From Alcaligenaceae bacterium (GTDB lineage Bacteria; Pseudomonadota; Gammaproteobacteria; Burkholderiales; Burkholderiaceae_B), in the NCBI GenBank assembly GCA_947378965.1, contig CANCMG010000031.1:1-42065 (forward strand): a stretch of 42,065 nucleotides of DNA, in the 5' to 3' direction. The notes below the pieces were generated by a model, which searched no databases, was not told the DNA's origin, and was given only the letters and a program-made list of their open reading frames with translations. The position numbers and the translations under genes were made by a program. Positions 27,038 through 35,973 of this stretch are shown here, one piece after another (the first letter of the stretch is position 1; each line of letters begins with the position of its first letter).

Positions 27038-27415
27038 ATGATCCAAAAAATATTAGTCACCGCGGCTTTTGCCTTGTTGCCGTTATCAGTTTCGTTGGCG
27101 CAAAGCACCACGGCGCAAAATCTGCCACGCGCCGATGTCTCAACTGAGGCGATGGTGGCACTGTGCCAAAGCCGCACTGACCTCGAAGCGCAAACCTTTT
27201 GCTATGGTTTCGGTGAGGGTGTCTACCAAACCTATGAACTGAATCTTGATCCGAAAGCGCCTAAAACTGTGTGCCTGCCTGCCGCTGGGGTGGCGCGTGA
27301 CGTGGTCTTGGCCGAGTTCGTTCAATGGGCGCTGGCTAACCCTCAGTACAACAAAGACAAGGCCGCACAAACGGTGATTCGCTACCTGCCAATCAAGTTT
27401 CCCTGCAAGGGTTAG
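27038..27415 (+). CDS. Rap1a/Tai family small secreted protein
   Basis: A 125-residue protein with a signal peptide (MIQKILVTAAFALLPLSVSL, ending near AQS). Four Cys in the mature part lie in the contexts ALCQSR, TFCYGFGEGV, TVCLPAAG and FPCKG, the pattern of the Rap1a/Tai domain whose named members are periplasmic immunity proteins against type VI amidase effectors. No effector or type VI gene is in the window, so it is an orphan immunity protein or a housekeeping family member. It follows the DUF3300 gene by 131 bases. Confidence 0.75.
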   Translation: MIQKILVTAAFALLPLSVSLAQSTTAQNLPRADVSTEAMVALCQSRTDLEAQTFCYGFGEGVYQTYELNLDPKAPKTVCLPAAGVARDVVLAEFVQWALANPQYNKDKAAQTVIRYLPIKFPCKG

Positions 27416-27467
27416 GCCTGTTCAAACAAGATTTGGCGCTTTCGTTACAATAGCGCCTGTCTAAACT

Positions 27468-27552
27468 GCCCCGATGATGAAATCGGTAGACATATGAGAC
27501 TTAAAATCTCAGGCCTCAGGGCGTGCCGGTTCGATTCCGGCTCGGGGCACCA
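27468..27552 (+). tRNA. tRNA-Leu (anticodon UAA)
   Basis: The acceptor arms GCCCCGA and TCGGGGC pair fully, and the discriminator A is followed by an encoded CCA. The anticodon stem TGAGA/TCTCA encloses CTTAAAA, giving TAA. A long variable arm (GCCTCAGGGCGT) and the GGTTCGATTCC T-arm fit leucine tRNA. A TACAAT box at 27446-27451 could be the -10 of its promoter. Confidence 0.97.
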
Positions 27553-27574
27553 CAGAACACAGGCCTCTAGCCAG

Positions 27575-28762
27575 TTAGTTTAAGTCGTATTCGGGGATGA
27601 TACGTTTCATAAATTCGTCAAACATTGGCACAGTGAAGGCAGTGTCCCCGTGATTTGGGCTCCACACCATACCTTTGGCTATCAGAGTGCTTCGTGTTGG
27701 TGCGAGCGATGAGACCGGCACGTTAAAGTACGCTGAGATATCTCCCGAACGATGTGGTCCTGGCCCAAGCTCTGACATTGCCCGAAGATATTTTTTTTCT
27801 TTTGGGGTGAGGCGATCAAAACGCACACGAAAAAAACTTTCATCTAATGCTGCGATAGCAGTAAGAGATGCTGCAGTGACATCAACGATCGAAATCGGAG
27901 ATGATTGCGCTGCCCGCCAAGTATGACTGCCCCATTCTTGCAGAAAATAAGCATAGCCGTGGGTAAGTTGCAAAATTTGATCTAAAGCCGCTGCTTCGAT
28001 TTCTACACCCTCGTCATTTAATGGTTTTTGAAGCGCCTGACGAGCAGCCTCAGGCGGAAGTGGCCCAATGACAGGAAAATTAAATAATCTTTCTGCATAG
28101 GATTTGGCGTTTCCCATTCTTGCGCGCAGCTGTGGCAAACCGGCACCAACCAAGATAACGGGCAACTGACGTTGCTCGGTACGGTGGATCGCTGTAATGA
28201 GGGCTGCTAATTGTGCTTCTTCTACATACTGCAGCTCGTCAATGAAGATCGCCAGTACGGTTTCAGCAGATTTTGCTGCAAGACCGACTTGTTCGAAGAG
28301 CGCTTGCAGATCATGCTCAAGATCACCGTTGTCAGCGAGCCCTGGTTCAGAATCATAATCAAAACCCACTTCAATGTCGGCGTAGGTCACTTTAAGTTTT
28401 TTTGCAAACCCAGCAAGTGCTCTGAGCCCCCGCACTGCAAATTTTTTTGCGGCTTCAATCTGGCTCAATCGCAGTAGCGCTTGACGTAGTTGCGGCGCCA
28501 GTAACGCAGGAAGAGAACGCCCCTCAGGAGCCTCTATGCGTACCGTGTGAATCCGCGCCTGCTCAGCATCATCTCGCATACTATCGAGAAGCACGGTTTT
28601 ACCAACACCACGTAAACCCACTAGCATGAGGCTTTTAGAAAAGCGTCCGATTCTGGCGCGTTCAAACGTTATTCGAAACTCTTCACGCAGTGCATCTCGA
28701 CCAGCAAGCTCTGGTGGCGCTCTGCCAGCGCCAGGGGAAAATGGATTTCGAATAGGGTCCAT
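27575..28762 (-). CDS. AAA ATPase of the AAA_16/Orc-like type, accessory
   Basis: A 395-residue ATPase. Walker A is GLRGVGKT at residues 49-56 and Walker B is AIFIDELQYV with Asp175-Glu176. A sensor-like ILVGAGLPQLRARMG and an AERLFNFPVIGPLPPEAARQ segment follow, and the C-terminus looks like a winged helix (DISAYFNVPVSSLAPTRSTL). The start NPFSPGAGRAPPELAGRD is typical of this widespread family of single ATPases. The cellular role is not known. It sits beside tRNA-Leu, a common site for acquired genes, but no integrase or direct repeat of the tRNA end is seen. Confidence 0.85.
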   Translation of the reverse strand: MDPIRNPFSPGAGRAPPELAGRDALREEFRITFERARIGRFSKSLMLVGLRGVGKTVLLDSMRDDAEQARIHTVRIEAPEGRSLPALLAPQLRQALLRLSQIEAAKKFAVRGLRALAGFAKKLKVTYADIEVGFDYDSEPGLADNGDLEHDLQALFEQVGLAAKSAETVLAIFIDELQYVEEAQLAALITAIHRTEQRQLPVILVGAGLPQLRARMGNAKSYAERLFNFPVIGPLPPEAARQALQKPLNDEGVEIEAAALDQILQLTHGYAYFLQEWGSHTWRAAQSSPISIVDVTAASLTAIAALDESFFRVRFDRLTPKEKKYLRAMSELGPGPHRSGDISAYFNVPVSSLAPTRSTLIAKGMVWSPNHGDTAFTVPMFDEFMKRIIPEYDLN

Positions 28763-28777
28763 CGTAATATTTTTAAA

Positions 28778-28809
28778 AAGTTATCATAGTTTGTATTATT
28801 TCATAACTT
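28778..28809. repeat. AT-rich inverted repeat upstream of the AAA ATPase
   Basis: AAGTTAT at 28778-28784 and ATAACTT at 28803-28809 are perfect inverted arms 18 bases apart, starting 16 bases before the ATPase ATG. The whole leader is AT-rich compared with its surroundings. This may be an operator; no promoter hexamers stand out. Confidence 0.4.
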
Positions 28810-28940
28810 ACCAAATATCGCTATAAGTCGTAAGGTGTGTGACTGATAAGCGATAGATCTTGGGGCAGACCCCGCTTGCCATAAACTGATTGCAGCGGCT
28901 CTACCCTAGCGAGGTTGAGCCAGTAAGAGTTGGCCCCAGC

Positions 28941-29624
28941 TTAGCGTTTACGTACCAGTTGCCAAGGACGAATCAGGTAGGTGACTGAGGCAAAGCCGCT
29001 CCAGACATGTACCAACCGTGTAAACGGAAAAATCACAAATAGCGTCATGCCCATCAGCATGTGCAGCTTAAACAGCCATGGCGCATCGAGCATAAAGCTT
29101 GCGGCATCGCCCTGAAAAGTGAGTAGATGCTGTGCCCACATCATTAACTGCACCATCACTTCGCCGTCGCTGTGTTTTGCAGATTCTGTAATTGTGAGTA
29201 AGCCGAGCAACAGGGCACCTAAAATCCAACTCAGCAGTAACCAATCGCGCTTGCGTGTGGCGGCTGTGATGCGTGCATTTGTCACGCGTCGGTAAAGTAA
29301 AATGCTGAGGCCAGTCAAACACACCAAACCCATTGTGCCCCCGGCAATCAGTGCCACCATCTGTTTAAGGCTGTGCGTGACGCCTAAACTCTCCCACACC
29401 CAAAGCGGCGTGAGCAGGCCAAACAAGTGACCAAAAAACAAACCTAGTATGCCGATATGAAAAAGTATATTACCCAAGCGTAATTGGCCGCCGTACAACA
29501 GTTGAGACGACTCACTTTTCCAGGTGTATTGTTCGCGCTCAAAACGAATCAGACTACCCAGTAAAAAAATCGTTAGCGCGATGTAGGGGTAGATGCCAAA
29601 GGCAAGTTGGTTGAGGTAGGTCAT
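28941..29624 (-). CDS. narI: Respiratory nitrate reductase gamma subunit (cytochrome b)
   Basis: A 227-residue membrane protein with five spans. Its start LNQLAFGIYPYIALTIFLLG closely follows E. coli NarI. The haem b ligands are visible: His56 and His66 in FHIGILGLFFGHLFGL, and His188 and His206 in FKLHMLMGMTLF and RLVHVWS. It takes electrons from quinol at the periplasmic side and passes them to NarH. The ATG at 29624 has an AAGGGG site; codons upstream are open but not used. It is the last nar structural gene. Confidence 0.97.
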   Translation of the reverse strand: MTYLNQLAFGIYPYIALTIFLLGSLIRFEREQYTWKSESSQLLYGGQLRLGNILFHIGILGLFFGHLFGLLTPLWVWESLGVTHSLKQMVALIAGGTMGLVCLTGLSILLYRRVTNARITAATRKRDWLLLSWILGALLLGLLTITESAKHSDGEVMVQLMMWAQHLLTFQGDAASFMLDAPWLFKLHMLMGMTLFVIFPFTRLVHVWSGFASVTYLIRPWQLVRKR

Positions 29625-29640
29625 AGTGGGCCCCTTAGGT

Positions 29641-30465
29641 TTAAGCGCATGAGTGAGTGGGCCGGTGGCTTGGCTCAGCACCAGGCTTGGGCTTTGGCTG
29701 AAACTGCATTGTGTGCGTCATGCTCGGGCGCAACAAAGGCTCGACCCCATCGGCACCTGCACCAAAGGTTTCAAGTGCCTCGTCCATGTCGCGTACGGGT
29801 GGCTCAGTGAATGCTTGTGGTTCGGTTGTGCAGTGGTTGCGAAGCACTTCAAAGACGCAGGCGTAAGGGCTTTGAGCTGCGCTGAGCTTATTGCCAATCA
29901 TCGCCAGCACATGAATGGCATCGCCTAGCAGTGCTTGCACTTGGTCTTCTGGTAGCTGCGCTAAAAACTCTAAAAACAGTGGTACATAATCGGGTAACTC
30001 TGTGGTTGAAAGCTCGAACCCGTGCTTGCGATACTCTTCTAGTAAATCAACCATCGCTTGTCCGCGATCGCGACTTTCGCCATGAATGTGTTCAAACAGG
30101 TGCAAGCTGTGTGAGGTGCTGCGATCAAAGGTGGCGACGTAGTTTTCTTGAAGGCGAATGAGCGGCGCGCTGCCTAGATAATCAAGTAGAGGGGCGAGCG
30201 CGTGTTCAAGTTTGAGACCATCATCTCGAATTATCTTTGCTTCTTTGAGGTGCCGATCTGTATCCAAACTCGTGATATTTAAAAGCTCTGTTTGCTCTTC
30301 GTTTTGGTCTGTGACTTGACGCACGTTCGCAGTATCGTCAGTCGAGTCTGACAACGTGTGTTGTCCCATTTCATCTCTTAGTTTTTCGCGCAAAACGGGC
30401 AATGCTGCTAGTAACTCTGGCTCGGGGTAACAGAGGAGGGCAGATAATAATTTAAAGCTTTGCAT
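29641..30465 (-). CDS. narJ: Nitrate reductase assembly chaperone NarJ
   Basis: A 274-residue chaperone needed to insert molybdenum cofactor into NarG and to dock it on NarI. The core HSLHLFEHIHGESRDRGQAM, VDLLEEYRKHGFEL and ELPDYVPLFLEFLAQLPEDQ is highly conserved. The start MQSFKLLSALLCYPEPELL at 30465 has a GGAGA site. An extra polar, acidic stretch of about 45 residues (roughly 35-80) lies between the first helix and the core, making it longer than the 236-residue E. coli protein. Confidence 0.95.
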   Translation of the reverse strand: MQSFKLLSALLCYPEPELLAALPVLREKLRDEMGQHTLSDSTDDTANVRQVTDQNEEQTELLNITSLDTDRHLKEAKIIRDDGLKLEHALAPLLDYLGSAPLIRLQENYVATFDRSTSHSLHLFEHIHGESRDRGQAMVDLLEEYRKHGFELSTTELPDYVPLFLEFLAQLPEDQVQALLGDAIHVLAMIGNKLSAAQSPYACVFEVLRNHCTTEPQAFTEPPVRDMDEALETFGAGADGVEPLLRPSMTHTMQFQPKPKPGAEPSHRPTHSCA

Positions 30466-30508
30466 GAGCGGTCTCCGCCTTGCGCACAGGGTGCGCAAGG
30501 GTTAAGCG

Positions 30509-32062
30509 TTAAAGGGTTTCGGTACGAGCTTTACGCGACTTTGGCATCTCAATAAAGATATCGCTACCTTGTTTCTTTTTGCCAAACAGCGAGGGTTCAG
30601 ATACGCCATCCGAGCAACCATTGCCAAAGCTAAAGCCGCAGCTGCCTTTTTCGTTAAAGCTGTCTTCGGCCATTTCTTTGTGGCTTGAAGGCACTACAAA
30701 GCGATCTTCGTAATTGGCGATCGCCATGATTTGATACATGTCCTCAACTGTTGCGGCATCAAGCCCAACCTGTTCGAGTACGGCTGTATCGACGTGCTGA
30801 TGAACAGTCTCTGCCCGTTTAAAGGCGCGCATTGCTAGTAACCTTTCAAGCGCCAGTACGATGGGTTCCTCTTTGCCTGCGGTTAATAAATTTGCTAAAT
30901 AACGCACGGGGATGCGAAGACTTTTGACATCAGGGATGATGCCGTTCATACCCATGTGCCCTGCCTGCGCTGCGGCCTGTATGGGTGACAAAGGGGGTAC
31001 GTACCAAACCATCGGCAGGGTGCGATATTCAGGATGCAAAGGAAACGCGACCTTCCATTCGACTGCCATCTTATAAACAGGCGAGGCCGCTGCAGCATCC
31101 ACCCAGGCCTGTGGAATCCCTTGTTTGAGGGCTTCGGCAATGATCGCGGGGTCATGCGGATCAAGAAAGACATCGAGTTGGCTTTGATACAAATCTTGTT
31201 CGTTGGGCGTGGCGGCAGCCTCTCCGATCTTGTCAGCGTCATAGAGCAACACGCCTAGATAACGGATGCGGCCCACGCAGGTTTCAGAGCACACCGTCGG
31301 TTGGCCAGCCTCGATGCGTGGATAGCAAAAAGTGCATTTCTCAGCCTTGCCACTTTGCCAGTTGTAATAAATCTTTTTGTACGGGCAACCCGAGATACAC
31401 ATCCGCCAGCCGCGGCACTTGTCTTGATCGACTAACACGATGCCATCTTCTTCGCGTTTGTAGATTGACCCTGACGGGCAACTCGCCACACAGGTGGGGT
31501 TGAGGCAGTGCTCGCACAGCCTGGGCAGATACATCATGAAGGTATTTTCAAACGTCGAATACATCTCTTTTTGAACGCCTTCAAACAAGGCGTCTCGACT
31601 GCGCGAGGCAAACTCGCCTCCTAGGTCGTCTTCCCAATTTGGTCCCCATTCGATCTTGTCCATCTTTTTACCGGTCAGCACCGAGATGGGGCGCGCAGTG
31701 GGGGGCGTTTCGCTTAACGGGGCGTTTTGCAAATGCTCGTAATCAAACGTAAAGGGCTCGTAGTAGTCGTCAATCGCAGGTAAGTTTGGATTGGCCAGCA
31801 TATTGGTCAAAATCTTTAGCCGCCCACCCTGGCGAGGCTCAAGTTTGCCGGCTTTGTTGCGAATCCAACCACCTTGCCATTTTTCTTGGTCCTCCCACTC
31901 TTTGGGGTAACCAATACCGGGCTTGGTTTCAACGTTATTGAACCAGGCGTACTCAACGCCATCGCGACTGGTCCAAACGTTTTTGCAAGTGACTGAGCAC
32001 GTGTGGCAGCCGATGCACTTGTCCAGATTTAGCACCATACCGATTTGTGCGCGAATTTTCAT
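30509..32062 (-). CDS. narH: Respiratory nitrate reductase beta subunit (iron-sulfur)
   Basis: A 517-residue electron-transfer subunit. Four Cys clusters are seen: CIGCHTCSVTCKNVW, CEHCLNPTCVASCPSG, CRGWRMCISGCPYKK (with the Trp that replaces one Cys and gives a 3Fe-4S site) and CTFCYPRIEAG with PTVCSETCVGR. It links NarI haems to the NarG active site. The ATG at 32062 overlaps the narG stop in an ATGA, so the two are translationally coupled. Confidence 0.97.
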   Translation of the reverse strand: MKIRAQIGMVLNLDKCIGCHTCSVTCKNVWTSRDGVEYAWFNNVETKPGIGYPKEWEDQEKWQGGWIRNKAGKLEPRQGGRLKILTNMLANPNLPAIDDYYEPFTFDYEHLQNAPLSETPPTARPISVLTGKKMDKIEWGPNWEDDLGGEFASRSRDALFEGVQKEMYSTFENTFMMYLPRLCEHCLNPTCVASCPSGSIYKREEDGIVLVDQDKCRGWRMCISGCPYKKIYYNWQSGKAEKCTFCYPRIEAGQPTVCSETCVGRIRYLGVLLYDADKIGEAAATPNEQDLYQSQLDVFLDPHDPAIIAEALKQGIPQAWVDAAAASPVYKMAVEWKVAFPLHPEYRTLPMVWYVPPLSPIQAAAQAGHMGMNGIIPDVKSLRIPVRYLANLLTAGKEEPIVLALERLLAMRAFKRAETVHQHVDTAVLEQVGLDAATVEDMYQIMAIANYEDRFVVPSSHKEMAEDSFNEKGSCGFSFGNGCSDGVSEPSLFGKKKQGSDIFIEMPKSRKARTETL

Positions 32063-35000
32063 AATGAATCCTTGACCTCGACAAGCGGCCCTTCGAGCCA
32101 CTCAATTTTGTTCATTTTTCGAAGCACCACGAACTCGTCGCGATTGCTGCCTACGGTGCCGTAGTAGTTAAAGCCCCAGGCTTGCTGGGCATAGCCGCCG
32201 ATCATATGCGTGGGCTTGAGTACGGTGCGCGTCACCGAGTTATGAATGCCACCCCGCATACCGCTAGTTTGAGCACCAGGTGTATTGATGGTTTTCTCTT
32301 GCGCGTGATACATCAGACACGTGCCATCGGGTATGCGCTGGCTGACGACTACACGTGCGGTTAAGGTGCCGTTGACGTTAAAGACTTCGACCCAGTCGTT
32401 ATCAATGATGCCTGCCTTGCGTGCCTCTTTCTCAGAGATCCAGACGTGTGGGCCACCGCGACTGAGTGTGAGCATGCGTAAGTTGTCTGAATAGGTTGAA
32501 TGGATGCCCCATTTTTGATGCGGCGTCAGCCAGTTCAGCACTAACTCAGTTTCGCCATTAGGTTTAAAGCCCAAAACCGGTTTAATGGTCTTGGTGTCGA
32601 TCGCAGGCTTATACACACACGAGCCTTCACCAAAATCAAGCATCCAGCGATGATCCTGATAAAACTGCTGGCGACCTGTCAGCGTGCGCCACGGTATCAA
32701 CTCGTGAATATTGGTGTAGCCGGCGTTGTAGCTGACCTCTTCGCTTTCAATGCCCGACCACGTAGGTGCCGAAATAATCTTGCGAGGCTGTGCTTGCACA
32801 TCACGAAACCGAATCTTGTCATGCTCGCGGCCTTGCGCCATGTGGCTATGGTCACGTCCGGTGATCTTGGATAATGCCTTCCAGGCTTTGACCGATACAT
32901 GCCCGTTGGTTTCTGGGGCAAAAGTCAAAATCATTTCGGCGGCATCAATGGCAGTATCTAAGCGTGGACGCCCTTTGCCGATACCATCTGTTGTAACGGC
33001 CTTGTTGATACCTTTTAGTTCTTGTACTTCGTGTTCGGTGTTCCAGTTGATGCCTTTGCCGCCGTTACCAAGCTTTTCTAGCAAGGGGCCAACCGAGGTG
33101 AACTTGTTATAGATCTGGTTGTAGTCGCGTTCAACGACAGTCATGTTGGGTGCAGTTTTACCTGGGATTAAGTCGCACTCACCGTGCTTCCAGTCTTTAG
33201 GCTCAAAAGGCTGACCTAGTTCACCTGGTGTGTCGTGCATCAGCGGTGTGAGCACTAAATCTTTACGTGTGCCCAGATAAGGTCCGCCAATTTCACTAAA
33301 CTTTTTGGCTAAAAGTTTATAAATTTCCCAGTCCGTTTTACTTTCCCATAAGGGTTGCACCGCCTCACTCAACGGATGAATGAAAGGATGCATGTCTGAA
33401 GTGTTCAGATCATCTTTCTCGTACCACGTTGCTGTGGGCAGCACGATATCGCCATACAGACAGGTGGTGCTCATTCTGAAGTCGAGCACGACCAGCAGAT
33501 CAAGTTTGCCTTCGGCGGCCTCGGCGTGTGCTTTCACTTCGGTCGGCTTAATGGCATCGGCCTCATCTGCGAACAAAGCGTTCTGCGTACCAAGCAAATA
33601 TTTTAAAAAGTACTCGTGCCCCTTACCACTCGAGCCAAGAATATTTGAACGCCAGACAAACATATTGCGCGGAAAATTCTCTGGTGCATCGGGCTCGTCG
33701 CAACTCATGCTGAGCGTGCCATTCTTTAATTGCTCGGTGGCAAAGGCCACAGGATCTTGTCCTGCCGCTTCAGCGGCAGCAACCACCTCAAAGGGGTTGG
33801 TTTTTAACTGTGGTGCCGAAGGCAACCAGCCCATCCGTTCAGACTTTGCGTTCAAATCGAGCATGCTGAGCTGCGCGTATTTTTTTGCTTCAGCGGTGGG
33901 CGCCAAAATTTCATCGATGTGTAGTTTTTCGTGACGCCATTGACTGGTGTGCGCGTAAAAGAAACTCGTGCCATTCATCTGGCGCGGTGGACGTGACCAA
34001 TCTAAGGCAAACGCAAGCGGTGCCCAACCGAACTGAGGCCGCAGCTTCTCTTGCCCGACATAATGGGCCCAGCCGCCGCCACTTTTTCCGACGCAGCCGC
34101 ACATCATCAACAAATTGATGATGCCGCGATACGTCATATCCATGTGGTACCAGTGATTCAGCGCGGCCCCTACGATCACCATCGATTTACCCTCGGTGTC
34201 GTGGGCGTTTTGTGCAAACTCACGCGCGACCTGAACCACTAGCTCTGGCTTAACGGTGGTGTGCTTTTGTTGCCAGGCTGGGGTGTAGGGGATGTCTTGG
34301 TCGTAGCTTGAGGCGACGTTACCACCACCTAAGCCTCGGTCGATGCCGTAGTTCGCCATTTGCAAGTCGTAGACGGTTGCAACCCGCGCGAGGCTGCCAT
34401 CGGCGAGGGTAAGCGTTTTGACGGGTACGTTACGCACTAACAATTCGTCGTGTTCGCCGCCAAAGTACGGAAATGCAACACCGACCACTTCATCGTGATG
34501 TTCGAGTAGTGAGAGCGTAGGCTCAACGTCACGGCCTGAGGCGGCATCTTTTTTCTCAAGATTCCAGCGCCCAACTTGTGCGCCCTCGTTGACCTTACCT
34601 TCGCCCCAGCGCAAACCAATTGCTCCATTAGGCACGACCAATTCGCCGGTCAATGCGTCAAGCAATAGAGTCTTCCAGTCAGGGTTATTCGCCTCGCCGT
34701 GATTGTTGGTTAAGTGTGAGGCGCGCAAGAAATGATCGGGTACCCATTGGCCGTTATGCTCTTTTAATAACACCAGCATTGGCATATCGGTGTATTGCTT
34801 GGCATAGTTGCTAAAGTATTCAGACTTGCCGCTCAGGTGAAACTCTTTCAAGACGACATGACCCATCGCCATGGCCAACGCGGCGTCGGTGCCTTGTTTG
34901 GGTGCCAGCCAGATGTCGCCAAACTTAACCATCTCGCCATAGTCACTTGAAATGGCGACGGTCTTGGTGCCCTTGTAGCGAACCTCAGTATAAAAATGAG

Positions 35001-35790
35001 CGTCAGGTGTGCGTGTTTGCGGCACGTTTGAACCCCACACCATTAAGTACGTTGAGTTGTACCAATCGGCTGATTCAGGCACGTCGGTTTGTTCGCCCCA
35101 TACCTGTGGGCTTGCGGGGGGCAAGTCGCAGTACCAGTCATAAAAGCTCAAGCAGACGCCACCGATGAGGCTGAGGTAACGTGCGCCTGCGGCATACGAC
35201 ACCATTGACATGGCCGGGATGGGTGAAAAGCCAATCACGCGATCGGGGCCAAACTCTTTAATGGTGTAAGCGTTGGCCGCTGCGATCATTTCAGTGACGG
35301 TATCCCAGTTAGCGCGCACAAAGCCCCCTAAGCCTCGTACGCTTTTGTAACGCTTGGCGCGTTCGGGGTTTTGGCTGATGTGTGCCCAGGCTGCGATGGG
35401 GTCCATGGTCAAGCGGGCCTCGCGCCACATCTCCATCAGGCGTCCGCGCATCATCGGGTGTTTGACGCGCTGCGCTGAATACACATACCAACTGTACGAG
35501 GCGCCACGCGGACAACCGCGCGGCTCGTGATTCGGTAAGTCGGGGCGTGTGCGTGGGTAGTCAGTCTGTTGGGTTTCCCAGGTGATCAAACCGCTTTTGA
35601 CGTAGACCTTCCATGAGCAAGAGCCGGTGCAATTCACCCCATGGGTTGAACGCACGATTTTGTCGTGCTGCCAGCGCTGCCGGTAGGCGTTTTCCCAAGT
35701 GCGATCTTCGTTGACCACGGCACCGTGGTTGTCTGAAAAGGTACTTGTTGTACGTGAAAAAAAATTCAAGCGGTCTAAAAAATGACTCAT
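32059..35790 (-). CDS. narG: Respiratory nitrate reductase alpha subunit (molybdopterin)
   Basis: A 1243-residue catalytic subunit, the usual length. HGVNCTGSCSWKVYVKSGLI is the FS0 iron-sulfur site with its His ligand, and NHEPRGCPRGASYSW follows. ADWYNSTYLMVWGSNVPQTR carries the Asp that binds molybdenum in the NarG family. The ATG at 35790 (GGAG ribosome site) begins MSHFLDRLNFF; no Tat-cleaved signal is present, as expected for a cytoplasm-facing enzyme. It reduces nitrate to nitrite. The 183-base gap after narK2 leaves room for an internal promoter. Confidence 0.97.
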   Translation of the reverse strand: MSHFLDRLNFFSRTTSTFSDNHGAVVNEDRTWENAYRQRWQHDKIVRSTHGVNCTGSCSWKVYVKSGLITWETQQTDYPRTRPDLPNHEPRGCPRGASYSWYVYSAQRVKHPMMRGRLMEMWREARLTMDPIAAWAHISQNPERAKRYKSVRGLGGFVRANWDTVTEMIAAANAYTIKEFGPDRVIGFSPIPAMSMVSYAAGARYLSLIGGVCLSFYDWYCDLPPASPQVWGEQTDVPESADWYNSTYLMVWGSNVPQTRTPDAHFYTEVRYKGTKTVAISSDYGEMVKFGDIWLAPKQGTDAALAMAMGHVVLKEFHLSGKSEYFSNYAKQYTDMPMLVLLKEHNGQWVPDHFLRASHLTNNHGEANNPDWKTLLLDALTGELVVPNGAIGLRWGEGKVNEGAQVGRWNLEKKDAASGRDVEPTLSLLEHHDEVVGVAFPYFGGEHDELLVRNVPVKTLTLADGSLARVATVYDLQMANYGIDRGLGGGNVASSYDQDIPYTPAWQQKHTTVKPELVVQVAREFAQNAHDTEGKSMVIVGAALNHWYHMDMTYRGIINLLMMCGCVGKSGGGWAHYVGQEKLRPQFGWAPLAFALDWSRPPRQMNGTSFFYAHTSQWRHEKLHIDEILAPTAEAKKYAQLSMLDLNAKSERMGWLPSAPQLKTNPFEVVAAAEAAGQDPVAFATEQLKNGTLSMSCDEPDAPENFPRNMFVWRSNILGSSGKGHEYFLKYLLGTQNALFADEADAIKPTEVKAHAEAAEGKLDLLVVLDFRMSTTCLYGDIVLPTATWYEKDDLNTSDMHPFIHPLSEAVQPLWESKTDWEIYKLLAKKFSEIGGPYLGTRKDLVLTPLMHDTPGELGQPFEPKDWKHGECDLIPGKTAPNMTVVERDYNQIYNKFTSVGPLLEKLGNGGKGINWNTEHEVQELKGINKAVTTDGIGKGRPRLDTAIDAAEMILTFAPETNGHVSVKAWKALSKITGRDHSHMAQGREHDKIRFRDVQAQPRKIISAPTWSGIESEEVSYNAGYTNIHELIPWRTLTGRQQFYQDHRWMLDFGEGSCVYKPAIDTKTIKPVLGFKPNGETELVLNWLTPHQKWGIHSTYSDNLRMLTLSRGGPHVWISEKEARKAGIIDNDWVEVFNVNGTLTARVVVSQRIPDGTCLMYHAQEKTINTPGAQTSGMRGGIHNSVTRTVLKPTHMIGGYAQQAWGFNYYGTVGSNRDEFVVLRKMNKIEWLEGPLVEVKDSL

Positions 35791-35973
35791 AACTGAGCTC
35801 CAGTATGGCGACGTATTAAGTGTTGACGGTTTCAAGTGCGTGTTGCAAAACGGTTTTAAAACTGGTGAAACACTTTTTGGTTGAAACCGAAATTCTTTAA
35901 ACTAGGTGCTGTTAGTATTTATGTTGAAGGTGATTAGCAGGCAGCAAAGTCCAGGCGCCGGCTAACCTCGCTG

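Noticed and set aside
27535-28940. Integrated element bounded by a duplicated tRNA-Leu 3' end
   Set aside because: No second copy of the tRNA 3' end and no integrase gene were found around the AAA ATPase.
33380-33934. Plus-strand open frame of about 184 codons inside narG
   Set aside because: Shadow of the conserved narG frame; Ser-rich composition comes from the reverse of narG codons.
35823-35835. Fnr box before narG (TTGACGGTTTCAA)
   Set aside because: The half sites TTGA and TCAA are 5 bases apart instead of 6, so it does not meet the consensus.
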